Positions 47,274 through 59,529 of a DNA stretch of 64,000 nucleotides are shown one piece after another. The stretch is taken from assembly GCA_023159155.1 (NCBI GenBank), contig JAJNNX010000060.1, positions 62,001 to 126,000 of the forward strand, given 5' to 3'. Each line of letters opens with the position of its first letter. Position 1 is the stretch's first letter. Origin of the DNA: Ustulina deusta (taxonomy: Eukaryota; Ascomycota; Sordariomycetes; Xylariales; Xylariaceae). The position numbers and the translations under genes were made by a program. The notes below the pieces were generated by a model. That model made no database searches, was not told the DNA's origin, and saw only the letters and a program-made list of their open reading frames with translations.

Positions 47274-49173
47274 GTTGGAAAGAATGTAGAAAACTGCCCA
47301 GGTAGTGAAGACTTAGGATGCCTCTATTGGATTGGGTTGAGGTAGGAATTGTACAGCTGAAGAGCAGGAGGTAGCCATGTATTTTATATTCGATCGCGCT
47401 CCGTGAAATCCTTCGCCCCTACGATTGAAGGCAGCGAGAAACGCGGGTTTTCCGGCATCAGCATCATCCACTTCACTTTACAGGGTATAAGATCCTATAG
47501 TAATGATAGTTCAAGCCTCTACTCAGCTATCCTTTCCAGAATTGCATCATACCTTGGCATTGGTCGTTGTGATTGATATTGCCGTCAAACCTCGAGATAT
47601 TCGCGAGTCTCAGTCATCAGTGCCTAGCAGTTTGGTTAATAAGAACCTCTTCCAAGCTAAGGTCCTGCTATTTGGAGCTTATAGAATCTATCCTTTTACC
47701 AAAAGGAGGTATATCACAGCGTTATGGCATATCCACCAAGATGATATCCCTTTCATCTTCGGGTCGGCGTGACTCTCCTGGGAAGACAAAGTAAGCCTAA
47801 ACCTCTTGAGATCTACTTGGCGTATCCCTGTCCCGGATTAAAATGTCAAATACAAAAGCTGAGCCTCATCCTTGGATCAGTTGAACAGCATTTGGACATA
47901 CCTGGCTGGCTCTTATGACCCTGCCTGATAAGGCTGACAGGGGTGAGAGGGGAAATCAGCTGAAAAACAAGGCGGCATAGCTAAACGAACCGGTAGGACT
48001 CCGACAAGGCAGCAAGCATAGATGGCGTGGAGGTCGTTCGTTCTCTGTCTACTTAATATTAGCCACGTGATGACAATCGAAGTTGTAACCACGAGTGGGT
48101 AGGCCATCCAGTGCTGGGGAACTGGATAGTATCCCGATAACATGGGAGCATAGTCGTGAAATAAATGGATGGTTGTCGCTACCTGGGCCTCCCCTAGCTG
48201 GCGTAGCCCTTCCACTTTTGCAGACAGAAGTTGCTTCCAAAGAACCAATATTGTATACCGGTAATACCAGTTGATCCAGTAGTAGGTCTATGGCAGTTAG
48301 AGGATGCCCAGATAGCAATGCTCAAATAGATAGACGGAGCAATAATTCCAATCTACCCGGGTTCGAGGTGTACACCACAATCATCCTCGCTAGGGCCTTG
48401 TGACTTGAATTATGTGGCGAGCACACAAATACTTCGTTTCGCCTGATGAATTTATTTGCGGAACAAACAGGAGCTGTGAATTATGGGATGATCTCGGAGC
48501 TTCAGGAGTGCGTTGCTGACTCCGGAAGCGACAGCCGTATCTTTTGAATCCTGGCGGATGATTCACAAACTATTGAATCCAATAGCGGCTGCGAAAGTAG
48601 GCACATGTATCCCACACTGGGCCGAGAGCCATTGGTTGCTGGGGGTTGGGGTTGACGTGAGATAAGAGTGTAGGGGTGCCCAAACGAGCCAGCCAGCCAT
48701 CCTGGCATCTTCTATTGTATTTTATTGTCGTATTTTATTGCCGTATTCCATCGTAGTATTCCGTTGTTGTATTCTATCGTTGTATCAGGGATCCGACTAC
48801 CCCGGCATCCGACCCGGACCAGGTCCCGCTTGGGCTGGTTCTCCATCTATCTACTGGCTGTCTTCAATTGTCAGTGGGTTCCGAATAGAGTATACCTACT
48901 GTGCAGAGGTCGGTAATTATAGCACCACCACCTGGCCTGCCTACGTGCGGTATGCCCAACTGGCCGTGTCCTACCTAGTATCATCCATCTTGAACACCGC
49001 AGATAGTAATGTTGAGCCCCGTGTGTCACATCATTCGCCGTCTGGGTTCGTACGTAATCACACTTCCCCTCTTCCTCCGCTGCCGTGTGTGTAGAACGTT
49101 GCACAATTCCCTCATAATCCCCGCCTCAGGTAATGTCGGTCAGTCCGTTGATCTCGTGACATCCACACAGACA
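47274..49173. promoter_or_regulatory. Divergent promoter region between GMC gene and Zn2Cys6 gene (1.9 kb)
   Basis: No supported gene; reading frames at 47503-47794, 47913-48318 and 48502-48708 lack family features. A 13-bp tandem repeat (five copies, 48718-48782) lies about 390 bp before the regulator start. Confidence 0.5.
48718..48782. repeat. 13-bp tandem repeat, five copies
   Basis: Units start at 48718, 48731, 48744, 48757 and 48770, each of the form tattYYRtYgtYg (for example tattttattgtcg and tattccgttgttg). The first two differ by one base; later units have drifted. All changes are in a T/C-rich context. Confidence 0.85.
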
Positions 49174-51612
49174 ATGTACACCACATTCGCGACCGGAGCT
49201 ACTAATGTTGCCGAATTAAGTCAGCCTCCCGAAGCTCCGGCACCCCAGAAGTCTCGCCGAAAACGATCCCAAGTAGCAAGGGCTTGTGATTGGTGTCGTG
49301 TGCATCGTATTCGATGTGACAATAGTCACCCGTGCTCGAGATGCATCGAGAGAGAAGGAGAGTGCACCGTCCAGGGGAAGACAGATGTGCGCACCATCTC
49401 GCCTCAGGCCTACCGAACCATCGAGCGGCTGGAGAAGCGTGTCCGTGAGTTGGAACAAGAACTCGAGAACCATCGCAACACGACGGCGCCAGCCGGGTCG
49501 TCTCACGCGTCCCCCCACACCCCTGCCAGTCGACATCTGTCCACTCCTGAGAGGGACGGCTCTCTTGAACCTTCCAGCAGTCATCAAGAAGGCAAGAGCG
49601 GCGTAGAAGTGCACGAGGGGATCCGAATCCGTACTGCACAGTCCCAATATGAGACGTGGTATGGTCCTGGATCTCTGTACTACTTCATCAGGCGCGTAAA
49701 CGATTTCTTGAACTTAACCTTACGGCAAAGTCGTCCAATCAACCAGATGCTGCCCGACCCCGAGAACAATCCGTTCGACGAACCAGCTCAAAATGGCGTC
49801 GGCAGCCAGAATAGTCCAGCAGCTCCGGCGGGTGGTAACAGCCTAGTCACCGCAGCAGACGCGCTGACACCAACGCAGGAAGAGTACGTGTTTTAGCTGT
49901 GTTTCTTTTCCTCCCTATTCAGCTTCCCATTCATAATACAAGAATCGCGAACCGGGTGCCGTGAAGACGGGGATGTTGACTTTCAATCTTCGAATAGGTA
50001 TTTCATTAGTCTGTACTGGCAATCCTATCACACCACCCTTTTTGTCCTCGATGAGGCCGCATTCAAAGAGCACTACCATTCCCTATGGACGACAACGGGC
50101 CAAGAGCGCAAGCCTTCTGCGCTTGTAGATATCGTTATTGCACTGTGCATGCAATACGGCATGGCATCAAAACCAGGTCTCGGGCATGGTGGAAGCTCGG
50201 CGAGTGCCGAAGGCGATAGCCGTGATCCAGTCATCGCTGGTCGATGGTATTTTCAACGCTGTCAAGCATTACTGGCGAGCCAACTGGAGAGCCCTAGCTT
50301 GACGACATTGCAATGTCAGATCTTGTCAGCAGCGTATCTCTGTACCGGATGTTTCCCTAATATGGCGGATAGTGCTTGTGCCTTAGCAGTGAGAACAGCC
50401 TATATGCTAGGTCTCCATATCGAGCCATCATTAGAAATGCCAAAGCGACAGAGAGAGATCCGAAAGCGTTTGTGGTGGGCACTTTACATCCAAGATAGCA
50501 AGTTCAGTATGAAACTTGGCCGCCCATTTCTATTAAATCCCCCAAATGCTACTTGTAGCCTTCCCGGGGATGATCGAGAGGAGGCGTTGTCTTCTGGCTC
50601 CTTTTTTACCCCTATTGGGGATGGTGTGACCTGGCTCACCTTCAACGTGGAGAACATTAAGCTCTTTCAGTCATTCCGGGCAGCTTACAACGCCTTCTAT
50701 AGGGGGCCCGGCGCTGTCAGCATTTTCATTGACCAAGCCGGCAAGGACGCGTCAAATTCCATTGAGGCTCAAGCAAAGTTCATGGCTCCGTATATAGATC
50801 GCATAGAAGACTGGGTAAAGGGGGTCCCGGAAACCCTCACAACGAAGCGCTCCAGTAATGGGATCCGATTTTCAACCGATGGCTCCTCATTTGAGATCGA
50901 AGAGTTTGCATCTCTTTGGCTCCAACGACAACGCCTCCTGCTAGAATTGACGTATCATCATTTGTCCATAAACCTCTATCGTCCCTTCATCCGTTTCGGT
51001 GTTTGGTCGGCAGACACTCCAGTAGCAGACAACAACGCCACGCAATGCGCCGCTCATGCGATAACCCTGACCCAAGCCATGCATCATGTCAACAAATCAA
51101 CGTCCATTCTCAAAGGATGGAATGAAGCGTTCCAGTGGCAGTGGAATGCCACAATGTCTCTCGTAGGCTTCGTGTTCGCTTACCCAAGCCATCCTTTGAG
51201 CCCGGCAGCGCGGAACGCAATCGACCTCTCTGTCACCGTATTTGCGGCGTTTGGGGGAACCTTAGCCGCTGCGGCGAAAGCAGTAACCATCGCGCGGGAC
51301 CTCGGTGCTCAAGCCGATATACTCACAAGGCAGACGCTCGGCTTGGAGAATTCGATCCAAAGCCAACAGGAACAGTCCCTACCCCTCGGGGATCTCCGAT
51401 TGGACTTTGAAAACTCAACTGGTAATCCTAAGTGGGGAAGTTCTGGGCTTGCGCCATGGAGCATATTAGACGAAATGAATACCGACGCAATCCATGACAT
51501 ACTATCCCAATCGATGGACCTGGCGTACTCCGTTGACGCGCAACGCTTCGAGATGCTGCCATGGCCCGATGTCAATAGTTACCAAGCTTCTCAGTGGGCA
51601 AATACATACTAG
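49174..51612 (+). CDS. Zn2Cys6 transcription factor, join(49174..49883,49998..51612)
   Basis: A 774-aa fungal-specific nuclear activator. The binuclear zinc cluster is at residues 38-64 (CDWC, then RVHRIRC, DNSHPC, SRC, IEREGEC; spacing C-x2-C-x6-C-x5-C-x2-C-x6-C). It is preceded by a basic KSRRKRSQ and followed by a coiled-coil-like heptad stretch (YRTIERLEKRVRELEQELE, about 84-103) for dimerisation. The middle homology (fungal_trans) region shows AAYLCTGCFPNMADSACALAVRTAYMLGLH and IRKRLWWALYIQDSKFSMKLGRP. The 114-bp intron (GTACGT to AATAG) joins EE to YFISLYWQSYHTT in frame. Central position and divergent orientation relative to the GMC gene suggest it is the cluster regulator; direct targets would carry CGG half-sites. 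Target assignment is inference. Confidence 0.92.
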
Positions 51613-52166
51613 GAATTGCGGTACCATGATAGGCTAAAGTATAACTTCAAGGATAAGTCGTGCTCGTGCTTCTGGCCGTAGAAAATGGTTTGGGGGCGAG
51701 CGGTTTCATCGGGAGGGGTCCGGGCTGGGTAACGAGCGTATTAGTTTTCAATCACCACGTCTTCCATACGAATTTCCTGCTTTGTCGTGACATGCAACCC
51801 GTTTAGTTGCCGCACAACATCGCATCGAAAGCGCTGCCATTGCTCCCAATACCACTGAAATCATCGTGCAATCGCGCGGGGACGTCAGAGGATTATATGT
51901 CGCCTGGCTAGTTTAGTTCTGTGTTATCGCGATTTTGATGTAAGCAAGATGTTGCCCTTTCTGGACCCTCTAAACACCGATGCTACGCAGCGTGGATCAC
52001 ATTTAGTATGACAACACAAGGAATAACCAATACAGCAGGTGCGCAAATTAAGGGGGGAAAATAAAGGAATGGCTGCAATTATTAGTCTCTCTCTAAGTGC
52101 GTAGCCGCTTTTTTCTTTACCAACCCTCCCTCATAAGTCTGTCTAATACCGCGAGGTGTCGCCCAA
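51613..52166. other. Convergent intergenic region
   Basis: Lies between the 3' ends of the regulator and the alcohol dehydrogenase. No gene or repeat recognised. Confidence 0.4.
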
Positions 52167-53404
52167 CTACTGTGCTGTCAAGACCGCTCTCAGGTGGATG
52201 TCACCGCGCTTCAGCTTTTCGAATGCTTCCTGAATGCCCTCTTCTGTCATGGGGAAGGTCTCGGTTGTCGGCTTGATGTTGTGCAAAGCCGCAAAAGCAA
52301 GCATTTCACGATGAATGTTCCTGGACGCGACAAGGGATCCCTGGATGGCGATCCCCTGAAATACGATCGGTGCATAAGGGATCTCCAGGTTGCCGCTGTC
52401 CACCGAGAGCGGGTAGATGGCAGACCCGGGTGCCATGATAGGCAAGATCAACTCCCAGTTTGGCTGCGCTGATGTAGTCACGAGAAGTCGGTTGATTGGC
52501 GTTGACACCTCAAGCTTCGTTTTGCCCTTGGTAGCAATGAACTCGTGAGCTCCGAGTCTGAAAGCTTCCTCCTTCTTAGAATCAGAACCCGAAAGTACCA
52601 CCACTTTATTTCCCATCTTGGCGGCGAACTGGATGGCGAGATGGCCCAAGCCACCAAGCCCCATTACTATAAGATTTTTTGTCAGCTCAAACTGTTATTC
52701 AAGTAGAAAGATCAAGGGGACAAGGCCAGGCCCGGTCCTTCTCGCCGATGAAACTGGATAGTAGAGCTACTTACCGCCAATCGTTTCGGTCGGTTGGGTG
52801 TCGTAAGCTTGCAGAACAGCGAAGACCGTAGCACCAGCGCATTGGAGGGGGGCAGCGTCGATATCGCTCATGTTATCGGGAATCTTGTGCAGAAAAGCTT
52901 CACGGAAGATCGCATGGGAGGCGAAGCTTCCTTGGTCCAAGTCTTGGTTGCCGTACGTAGACCGCTTCACACAGTATGTTTCCGTTCCAGTCAAGCATTG
53001 ACGGCAATGGCCACAGCTGTCATGCTCATAGCCGAAGCCCACACGGTCACCCTTCTTAACATACGTGCAGTTAGGCCCCACTTCCTCGACGACGCCAACA
53101 CCCTCATGACCGAGGACTATGTCCTGATGCACCTATTGTGATCCGTTAGTCACGGTTATGATTTGGACTTGAGGCGGGGAACGTTTGTCTCACATAGTGA
53201 AGATCTGACCGCATTGAGGCAATCGTTAGCAACTTTCTCTGGTATCAGCAATCTAGGTAAGTATTGGGACTGACCTGTGCCACAGAGACCCGATGCAGTG
53301 ATTCTCATCAGTACTTGATCGCCAGTGAGGGTATCAGACTTTGTGGTTGTGCTTTGAACCGGTACGCCGGCCTTGGAGCCTTTGAAAACTGTGAACGAAA
53401 CCAT
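52167..53404 (-). CDS. Zinc-dependent alcohol dehydrogenase, complement(join(52167..52666,52775..53132,53194..53204,53275..53404))
   Basis: A 332-aa medium-chain dehydrogenase of the zinc ADH type, interconverting alcohol and aldehyde or ketone with NAD(P). Zinc ligands are visible: Cys in SGLCGTDLHY and His-Glu in GHEGVGVV. The four-Cys structural zinc loop is DSCGHCRQCLTGTETYC. The nucleotide fold is MGLGGLGHLAIQFA. The gene needs an 11-nt micro-exon (53194-53204) encoding the end of T-DLHY; both flanking introns (70 and 61 bp) have GT-AG ends, and the result rebuilds the conserved GLCGTDxHY-VHQDIVLGHE block. A 108-bp third intron follows. It could reduce the aldehyde made by the neighbouring A-T-R enzyme (inference). 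Confidence 0.9.
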
Positions 53405-54937
53405 GATGAAGATGAGGAATGTTTGTAAAGTTTGCTGTCTAAAAAGTTGTTCTAAAGTTTGAGGCTGAAGTTTGATGGATAGTCGATCTTGTTGCTTCAG
53501 ATCTCATCTTGGACATCAGGATCATAGCTATATATAAGGGACTGTAGACCATGGCAGCGATGAGGTATTATCCCCCCCCCTTCCCCCCTCCATACTGCCC
53601 AGCCCGCACCGTCGAACGGTCTACCTGCATGAGAGATTTCTAATCCCTAGGAGGCAATTGACGCCTGAGCACCGATGAAGCATCCAACAGAACGGGTGGG
53701 AATGGGCGGGAAAATGCTAATTACTGCTTACGGCAGACCAAGATTGGTCATTGCTACACAGCTCCGAGCAGCATGAGTCGGTGAGACCGGCCGGAGACAG
53801 TATGTGTACCGGAAGGGATAGATCGTCTCATTCTTTCGACGACAGTGCATAGAATTGAGTTCATTGTGGAAGAGGCTGAAGCTTTCATTCCGGTCGGAGT
53901 TCTCCTGGCAGCTTGTCGAGTGTATACATAATATACCGATTCCGCAACTCCTGTTGTTGGATGAGCCTTCGCTCCGGAACTCCGATTAAACTCCTCTAAG
54001 ACTAGCGCAAGGCAAACTCCGGAACCCCTGTTGACATGTCCTATCTAGTCCTAGGGCATCGGCAGACGTTCCCAACATGCAGCGGAGGCGCTCTGCTAAC
54101 CTTTAGCGCCCGCAAACCAAAGTTCCAGCTTTTCCATAAACTGGCATCGCGTGCTGTAATGCGGACCCCAAAGGGCGCCCAAAGAGGGCTGGTGCTGAAT
54201 GCGGAATGCTAGAGCTTGCGCCGCGATCCTTGCCTGCATCTCACACCTACACTAGGTAAACACTAATCTAACTCCACTGCGTTTGCCGCACAGCTCTCGT
54301 TAAGCTAAATAATAGCTCTGGGCAATGTTTGATTAGTTCTGGTTAGACAGCTGTATGAACTCAGCATGGTCTAATACCTATATCAAATGGTCCGACTTAC
54401 AACACTCGGATTGGGCCATGCATACAGTATAAAATTCTGAACTTGAAATATTTAGCTCCCTTACAAAGGCAGGCCCTGATAGGACAAGATGAAGGCGACT
54501 TTTCTAGATCTAACAACATTTCAGTATCGAGGCCGAGCTTTTGAAAAATTTGTAGGATTTGGTGCTGTCTTTACCGCGGCTTGGGACTGGAGTTTTAATA
54601 CCTATTTTTCAATGTCCAAAAACATGTAGTAACTAGTAAAAAGTTCAGCTTTAAATGCAGGGTGGTTGTTAGGCATAGAGATTTCATCTTTACAATTGCT
54701 ACTTCTTGGTAGTTTGCCTTCTGCTTGGAGCTAACTACACCTGCTGAATTAGGTGGTTTACTGAGTAGTAATTATGTTGCCATGGCCTATGTGGGGGTTT
54801 TGCACGCTACCTTAATATTGCGAAATTAATAAACATACTATATAAAGCGCATATCTATTGTCTAGCCGGCACTCTGGTTGGTCCTCCCTGACGCAAGCTG
54901 GGTTCATACCCTACCAGCGCTATTCTATAGCCAGCTC
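53405..54937. other. Intergenic (1.5 kb): ADH promoter and 3' flank of A-T-R gene
   Basis: No gene supported. A C-run (tatcccccccccttcccccct, about 53570-53588) lies 170 bp before the ADH start, and such pyrimidine tracts are common near fungal start sites. A 62-aa frame at 54878-55066 overlaps the 3' end of the A-T-R gene and is not credible. Confidence 0.45.
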
Positions 54938-57900
54938 TTAAGCGGCAGTCCTAGCCCAAGCGGGGAGCCACTTGGAAAGGAACACTTTCACATAGCCATC
55001 CTCAATGATCTTTGGTGGTGTCCGCATAGTAGCACTATCCCGCTGCAGCACTCTAGTGTCCCATGAGATGCCGCCAGGCTCATTCCCGTTAGTCCCGATG
55101 CGACCATTGGTACCATTTGACTTATAAACCCCATTGATCCCGTTTGGTTTATAAACCCCGTTGGTCCCGTTGGCCCCGTTGGCCCCGTTGGCCCCGTTGG
55201 TCCCGTTGGTGCCATTTGACTTATACACCCCGTTACTGAGGTCTGGCTTGTCCACCGCATCGCTGAGGTTTGACTTGTATCGATCTTCAAAGTAGTCAAG
55301 GAGCTTCACGGCAGGGTTGTGCTTCTCATTGCCGCGGGCGGCATCGTCCCTCAGCAGTTGTAACCAATCAGCGAACGATACTGCCTCGAAATCCAGCCCG
55401 GCTTCCTTGAGTGCCTGGAGAAGCTTCTCCCAAGAGAAGGTGTCGGGATTCACCAGGTTGTAAAAGACGGGCGGGTTGGCAGGGTCTATGACGTGCGGCC
55501 GCGGTGATGATCGCAGAGTGTCGTCAATTTCCAGGAAAGCCGTGGCCAACGTATCCACTGGAAGCCATGAAACTTCCTCGTTGAGAATTGGCAGGGCCTT
55601 CAAGGAGAGTGCTGATCGGAACATGGACGGCACGAACTCAGCATCATTCCACAGCCCATTTTCCAGATCTCCCACAATCTGCCCAATTCGTAGCACGTAG
55701 CTACGGGCCCCAGCACGGGCGGCATTGACTACCATATGCTCACCAACCAATTTGGATTGAGCATACCCCATAGGCGTAGCTTGGCTAAAGTCGTCAATGG
55801 GCGCCTCTATGATAGTGGCGGGCATTGGTGTATTCTCTGCCGCCGAGATAGAGGATGCAAAATAGAGGCGTGCGGGTTCCGGGCGACGAACTGCGAGCGA
55901 CAGCGCCAAGAGCCAATTTAATCCCGCCAGCTGAGGCTCAAAGCTCTGCAGATGGATATTGAAGTTAACGGGCCAAGCTAAATGAACAATTAGAGATACC
56001 TCGTTTTTGAATTGTTCGATAAGCGCTTCTCCAAGCCCGAAATCTTCACGGCTGAAGTCAGTGGAGACGGCCACGACCTTCTCTGGAAACAACAACTTCA
56101 AGCCACGTTGTTTCAAGGATTCCAGGATTCTACCCATCGGATCTGAGCCTCGGACGAAACAATACACCTTTCGAATATGCCTCTTCGCGACCATCTGGGC
56201 TAGTGTGTGCGCACCAATCGAGCCAGTAGCCCCTGTCAAGACCTATATTCCTGTCAGCTTGAGCCGATCAATTTCTTATTCGGGAAGAGGGAACGTACGG
56301 CAACTTCTCCAAATGTAGAGTATTTGTCAATAAGACTACGCATGAGGGGGGTTCTATCTTCTCCCTCGCTTCCTAGGCCCTGGCCGAGGCGATACAGGTG
56401 TGTTGCTAGCATCTTGATATTTCCCTGCTCGTAGATAACGTTGTTGCTCAATCGATGGCCACCGAGATAAAGCGTCTTTTGGATTGTTCGTCGCATCTGG
56501 ATAGCGTTGAGACTGTCTATTCCGGCGTTGAAGAAATCGGCATCAATGGAATCCAACTGAATTTCCATTACTTCTTCGTATGTCTTCTTAAGAAACGCTT
56601 CGAGATCGGGCAGACTCAGCTTGAGAGTGCCTTCCTGGCCGTCATCAAGTTTGGAGTACAGCTCATCGATTGTGTCGGCGAAGTGCCGGTATACTTGTGC
56701 ACGGATGATGCTACCCTTATCTGTTTTAGGATAACTCACGTCCGAGGGTATAATGGCCACCATGTACTTGCTGATCTGTGAGAACCCCTCAGCGCGGGAG
56801 TTGGCGTCCGCAATCGTAGGCCAAACCGCATCCAAATATTCATTATCCGAGAGATTATCAGCTAATTGCGCCCTGAAAAGTAACACACCAGGAAGGGCTC
56901 GGTCTATGCCAACAACAACTGCTTCGCGAACGAGTTCATTTTCGCGTATGCAGCCCTCGATGGGTAATGGCAAGACCTTTTCACCATTGCTCAAGGTGAC
57001 TCTGTCATCGAGACGAGTGACGTACTTCCATACGTCGGGAATGCTTGGGTGTGGGACGAAAACATCCCTAGAACGCCAATCTTCATTGGAAGCTGATTTG
57101 TAAAGTCCGGGATGACTGCGAAGGTAGACAGCTTCGAATTGGTTCTCCCCGATTGGGTCCATGAGGACGTGTTCTCGAACATTGGAATAAATGCGCACAT
57201 AATTCCAGGAGTCGTCTTTCTCCCCACGGCGCATTGTATCGCCAAGAAGTCCGGCTTCCGTGCTAACAGAGTTTAGTACTCGCCCATAAAGCAGCACAAC
57301 AGGAGCAGCCTACGTTCCGAAAACCACCCCAACACGAACGTTTTCTCTCGCCAAACGATCGCCAAGCTCGTCCGGCGTTCGCGCGCCAGCAGCTGTCACA
57401 ATTTTGGCAGACTTCAAAATTTCCATTCCCCGGTCTTGTTCCGCCAGCAAGCCAAGAGAGTAAGGCACAACATGGATGACCTCCGGCTTCACGACCTCTG
57501 TCGCCAGTAGAAGGTTTTCTGTCGTAATCGGTAAACGGGCACTGAACAGATTAGCTGTCTTTCGCATGTACATCGCTTGCAGTGTAGTTGACAGGCCGTA
57601 GATGTGATATAGCGGAAGAACGGCGAAGTTATGCATTTCCGCGCCCTGGAGGGGATGAGTCAAGAGGCTTTTATGGCTCAAGGAAATAGGTTTAGGTAAT
57701 CCCGTAGAGCCAGAGCTGTGCATAATTAAGGCAACATCGTGAGTTTCGTTGTCCCTATCGACTTGTCGTGAGAAGGATTCCGCATTATCTGGTCGAAGCG
57801 CTGAATACTGGGACCGAATCGGGATAGAGATTTTTGTCAAATGTCTCTCTCGCTCGACAGCAGCGAGGTTGTCTACAATCTGCGGAGAGTCTCCATGAAC

Positions 57901-58379
57901 TATAGTGCTGCAATTGGTTTGCTTCAGGAGGTTGGCGATAGCCACGGGTGCGAGACGTAGAGACAAACACAAAACAGTATAACCGAGGCGACTCAGTGCG
58001 AAGAAGGTGACGACGTAATCGACATCAGATTGAGCGAAGATTCCGACAACCTTCCTTGCTCCCTATATTAAACGAGGGAATTTTTTAGTATTTACAACTG
58101 GTCTTTGACAGTTTTGCTTGGCCTTACTGGCTTTAGACCTTCGGCAGCGAAGTAATTCGCGGCCCCATCAATGAAGAGATCAAGTTGTCGACCAGTGAAC
58201 TTTTCGTAGTGGGTCAAGTCATTGTCATTTTTAGGATAGCCCAATATAGGAACTTGAGGGTTGTCGGCGGCGCGATGGCGGATGATATCGTCCAACACTT
58301 TCAGCTCCCCAAACGTGCTGTATAGTTCCTTTACGCGTTCTTTCGTGAGGTGTGCCATTGAGGGCGATGCAAAACTCAT
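54938..58379 (-). CDS. NRPS-like adenylate-forming reductase A-T-R, complement(join(54938..56242,56299..57262,57314..58062,58128..58379))
   Basis: A 1089-aa carboxylate-reductase-like enzyme. It would adenylate a carboxylic acid, load it on the carrier domain and reduce the thioester with NADPH to an aldehyde or alcohol. The A domain (about 10-510) has HSSGSTGLPKPISLSHKS (about 201) and GTTEAGLLGDT, rebuilt across the intron at 57263-57313. The T domain has GIDSLNAIQMRR (Ser near 583). The R domain starts VLTGATGSIGAHTLAQMVAK (about 655) and has the Tyr/Lys pair in GYAQSKLVGE (about 814). Introns are 51-65 bp, GT-AG, all in frame. The start is taken as the ATG at 58379, as the open frame beyond has no ATG; a second ATG lies at residue 8. 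A striking Asn-Gly repeat lies near the C-terminus (about 991-1040). No condensation domain is present, so it acts on a free acid. Confidence 0.9.
55085..55245. repeat. Coding minisatellite (9-bp units) in A-T-R gene
   Basis: On the plus strand, units of the type gttggcccc are repeated head to tail, flanked by longer repeats carrying acttataaaccc. On the coding strand they give NG(T/A) triplets interspersed with VYK(S/P)NG. The unit length is a multiple of 3, so copy changes keep frame. Confidence 0.85.
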
Positions 58380-59529
58380 AAATTTTCTGAGGTCTAACAA
58401 AACGTAATAGTATGGTCCTCTAGACAATTCATTTCCTGTTTATCAAGAGCCGACTTGTATATAAAGGCTTAGATATCCCATCAACCTCGTTCCTAAGAGC
58501 CCGATCTCTTTTTAGTACGTCCTCGTGTAAGTTTGCTCAGGTGACTCTGGAATTTGAGTCAAGTCCGAATATTCCACGATTGTCTTTTCAGAGTCCGGAA
58601 TGTGCGTTCAAAATGTAGCTAATGATCACCTTTCTTCCATCTCGTTCTGCTGCGGCGTGTAACGCTCCTGTACCACCTTGGAGTTTCGGAACTCTAGATT
58701 AGGAAGACTATGGCCTTGCATTGGAGTGGCCTGAGTGCCGTTGTCGAAGGTAGCATCATCGGAACTGTTCGTAGGTCTCTCCAACGGCGACCGGCGTATA
58801 GACGCCTAAATTCATATAATAATATTGCAATAGTATGGGAGATATTCCATTATTACATGAGACCCACTAGCAGCGGTAATCGCGGAGGCGCTGGCGTCAG
58901 CCTGGCTGCATTCGCAACCGTTTCCTTTGCGTCAGAATAAAGCGGATTGACGCATCCTCGCCCACATCCGGAGATAACAGCCAGGGGCTCGGCGAATCAA
59001 CTACCCACGGGGTTCACAAGTAAGCCCGATATAGCAAATGGAGAATCCTTCTCATAGCAAGGTGTTGCATAATCCCTTTCAAGCTGAAACCATTCAACTC
59101 GAAAGGGGGGTCGCCCCAATACCTGGAAGCAAAACAACCCTTTGTCTACACTGCAGCCTCAACATCGTCTCCACGGTGTCCGACCGTAAAACCTGGTGCA
59201 TGCATGACCCAATGAGAAGCTAAGATTTCGAGTCACCTGGGATGTATTTTTCGACCGCGAGTCCGCGGTGATCTATACCCCTTACGAGTGTTGCGTAGCC
59301 GGCATGTCGAAACCTCGACCGCTTTGGGCCATGTCAGAATACGGGCTTGATGTGAGTGCGGATCTCGAACTATCGCGAACTGAGCTCACGATGGTCATAT
59401 AATATCTTATTCAATACGAGGCCGCTCTTCTGCTAGTAAATGTTATGTTAAATTTTACGTGTGGAACAAATAAATATCAGCATCTTTGTATACAGCATCA
59501 ACGAGAGTATTTCGCAAGATTCCCACGCC
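58380..59529. promoter_or_regulatory. Divergent promoter between A-T-R gene and Myb gene
   Basis: About 1.15 kb with no supported gene (a 76-aa frame at 58710-58940 shows nothing). Shared upstream region of two cluster genes; no clear operator found. Confidence 0.45.

Noticed and set aside
47503..48318. Several frames of 70-111 aa between the GMC and Zn2Cys6 genes
   Set aside because: No family features, both strands overlap, and no splice structure joins them.
54878..55066. 62-aa plus-strand frame at the 3' end of the A-T-R gene
   Set aside because: Antisense to the end of a clear coding exon.
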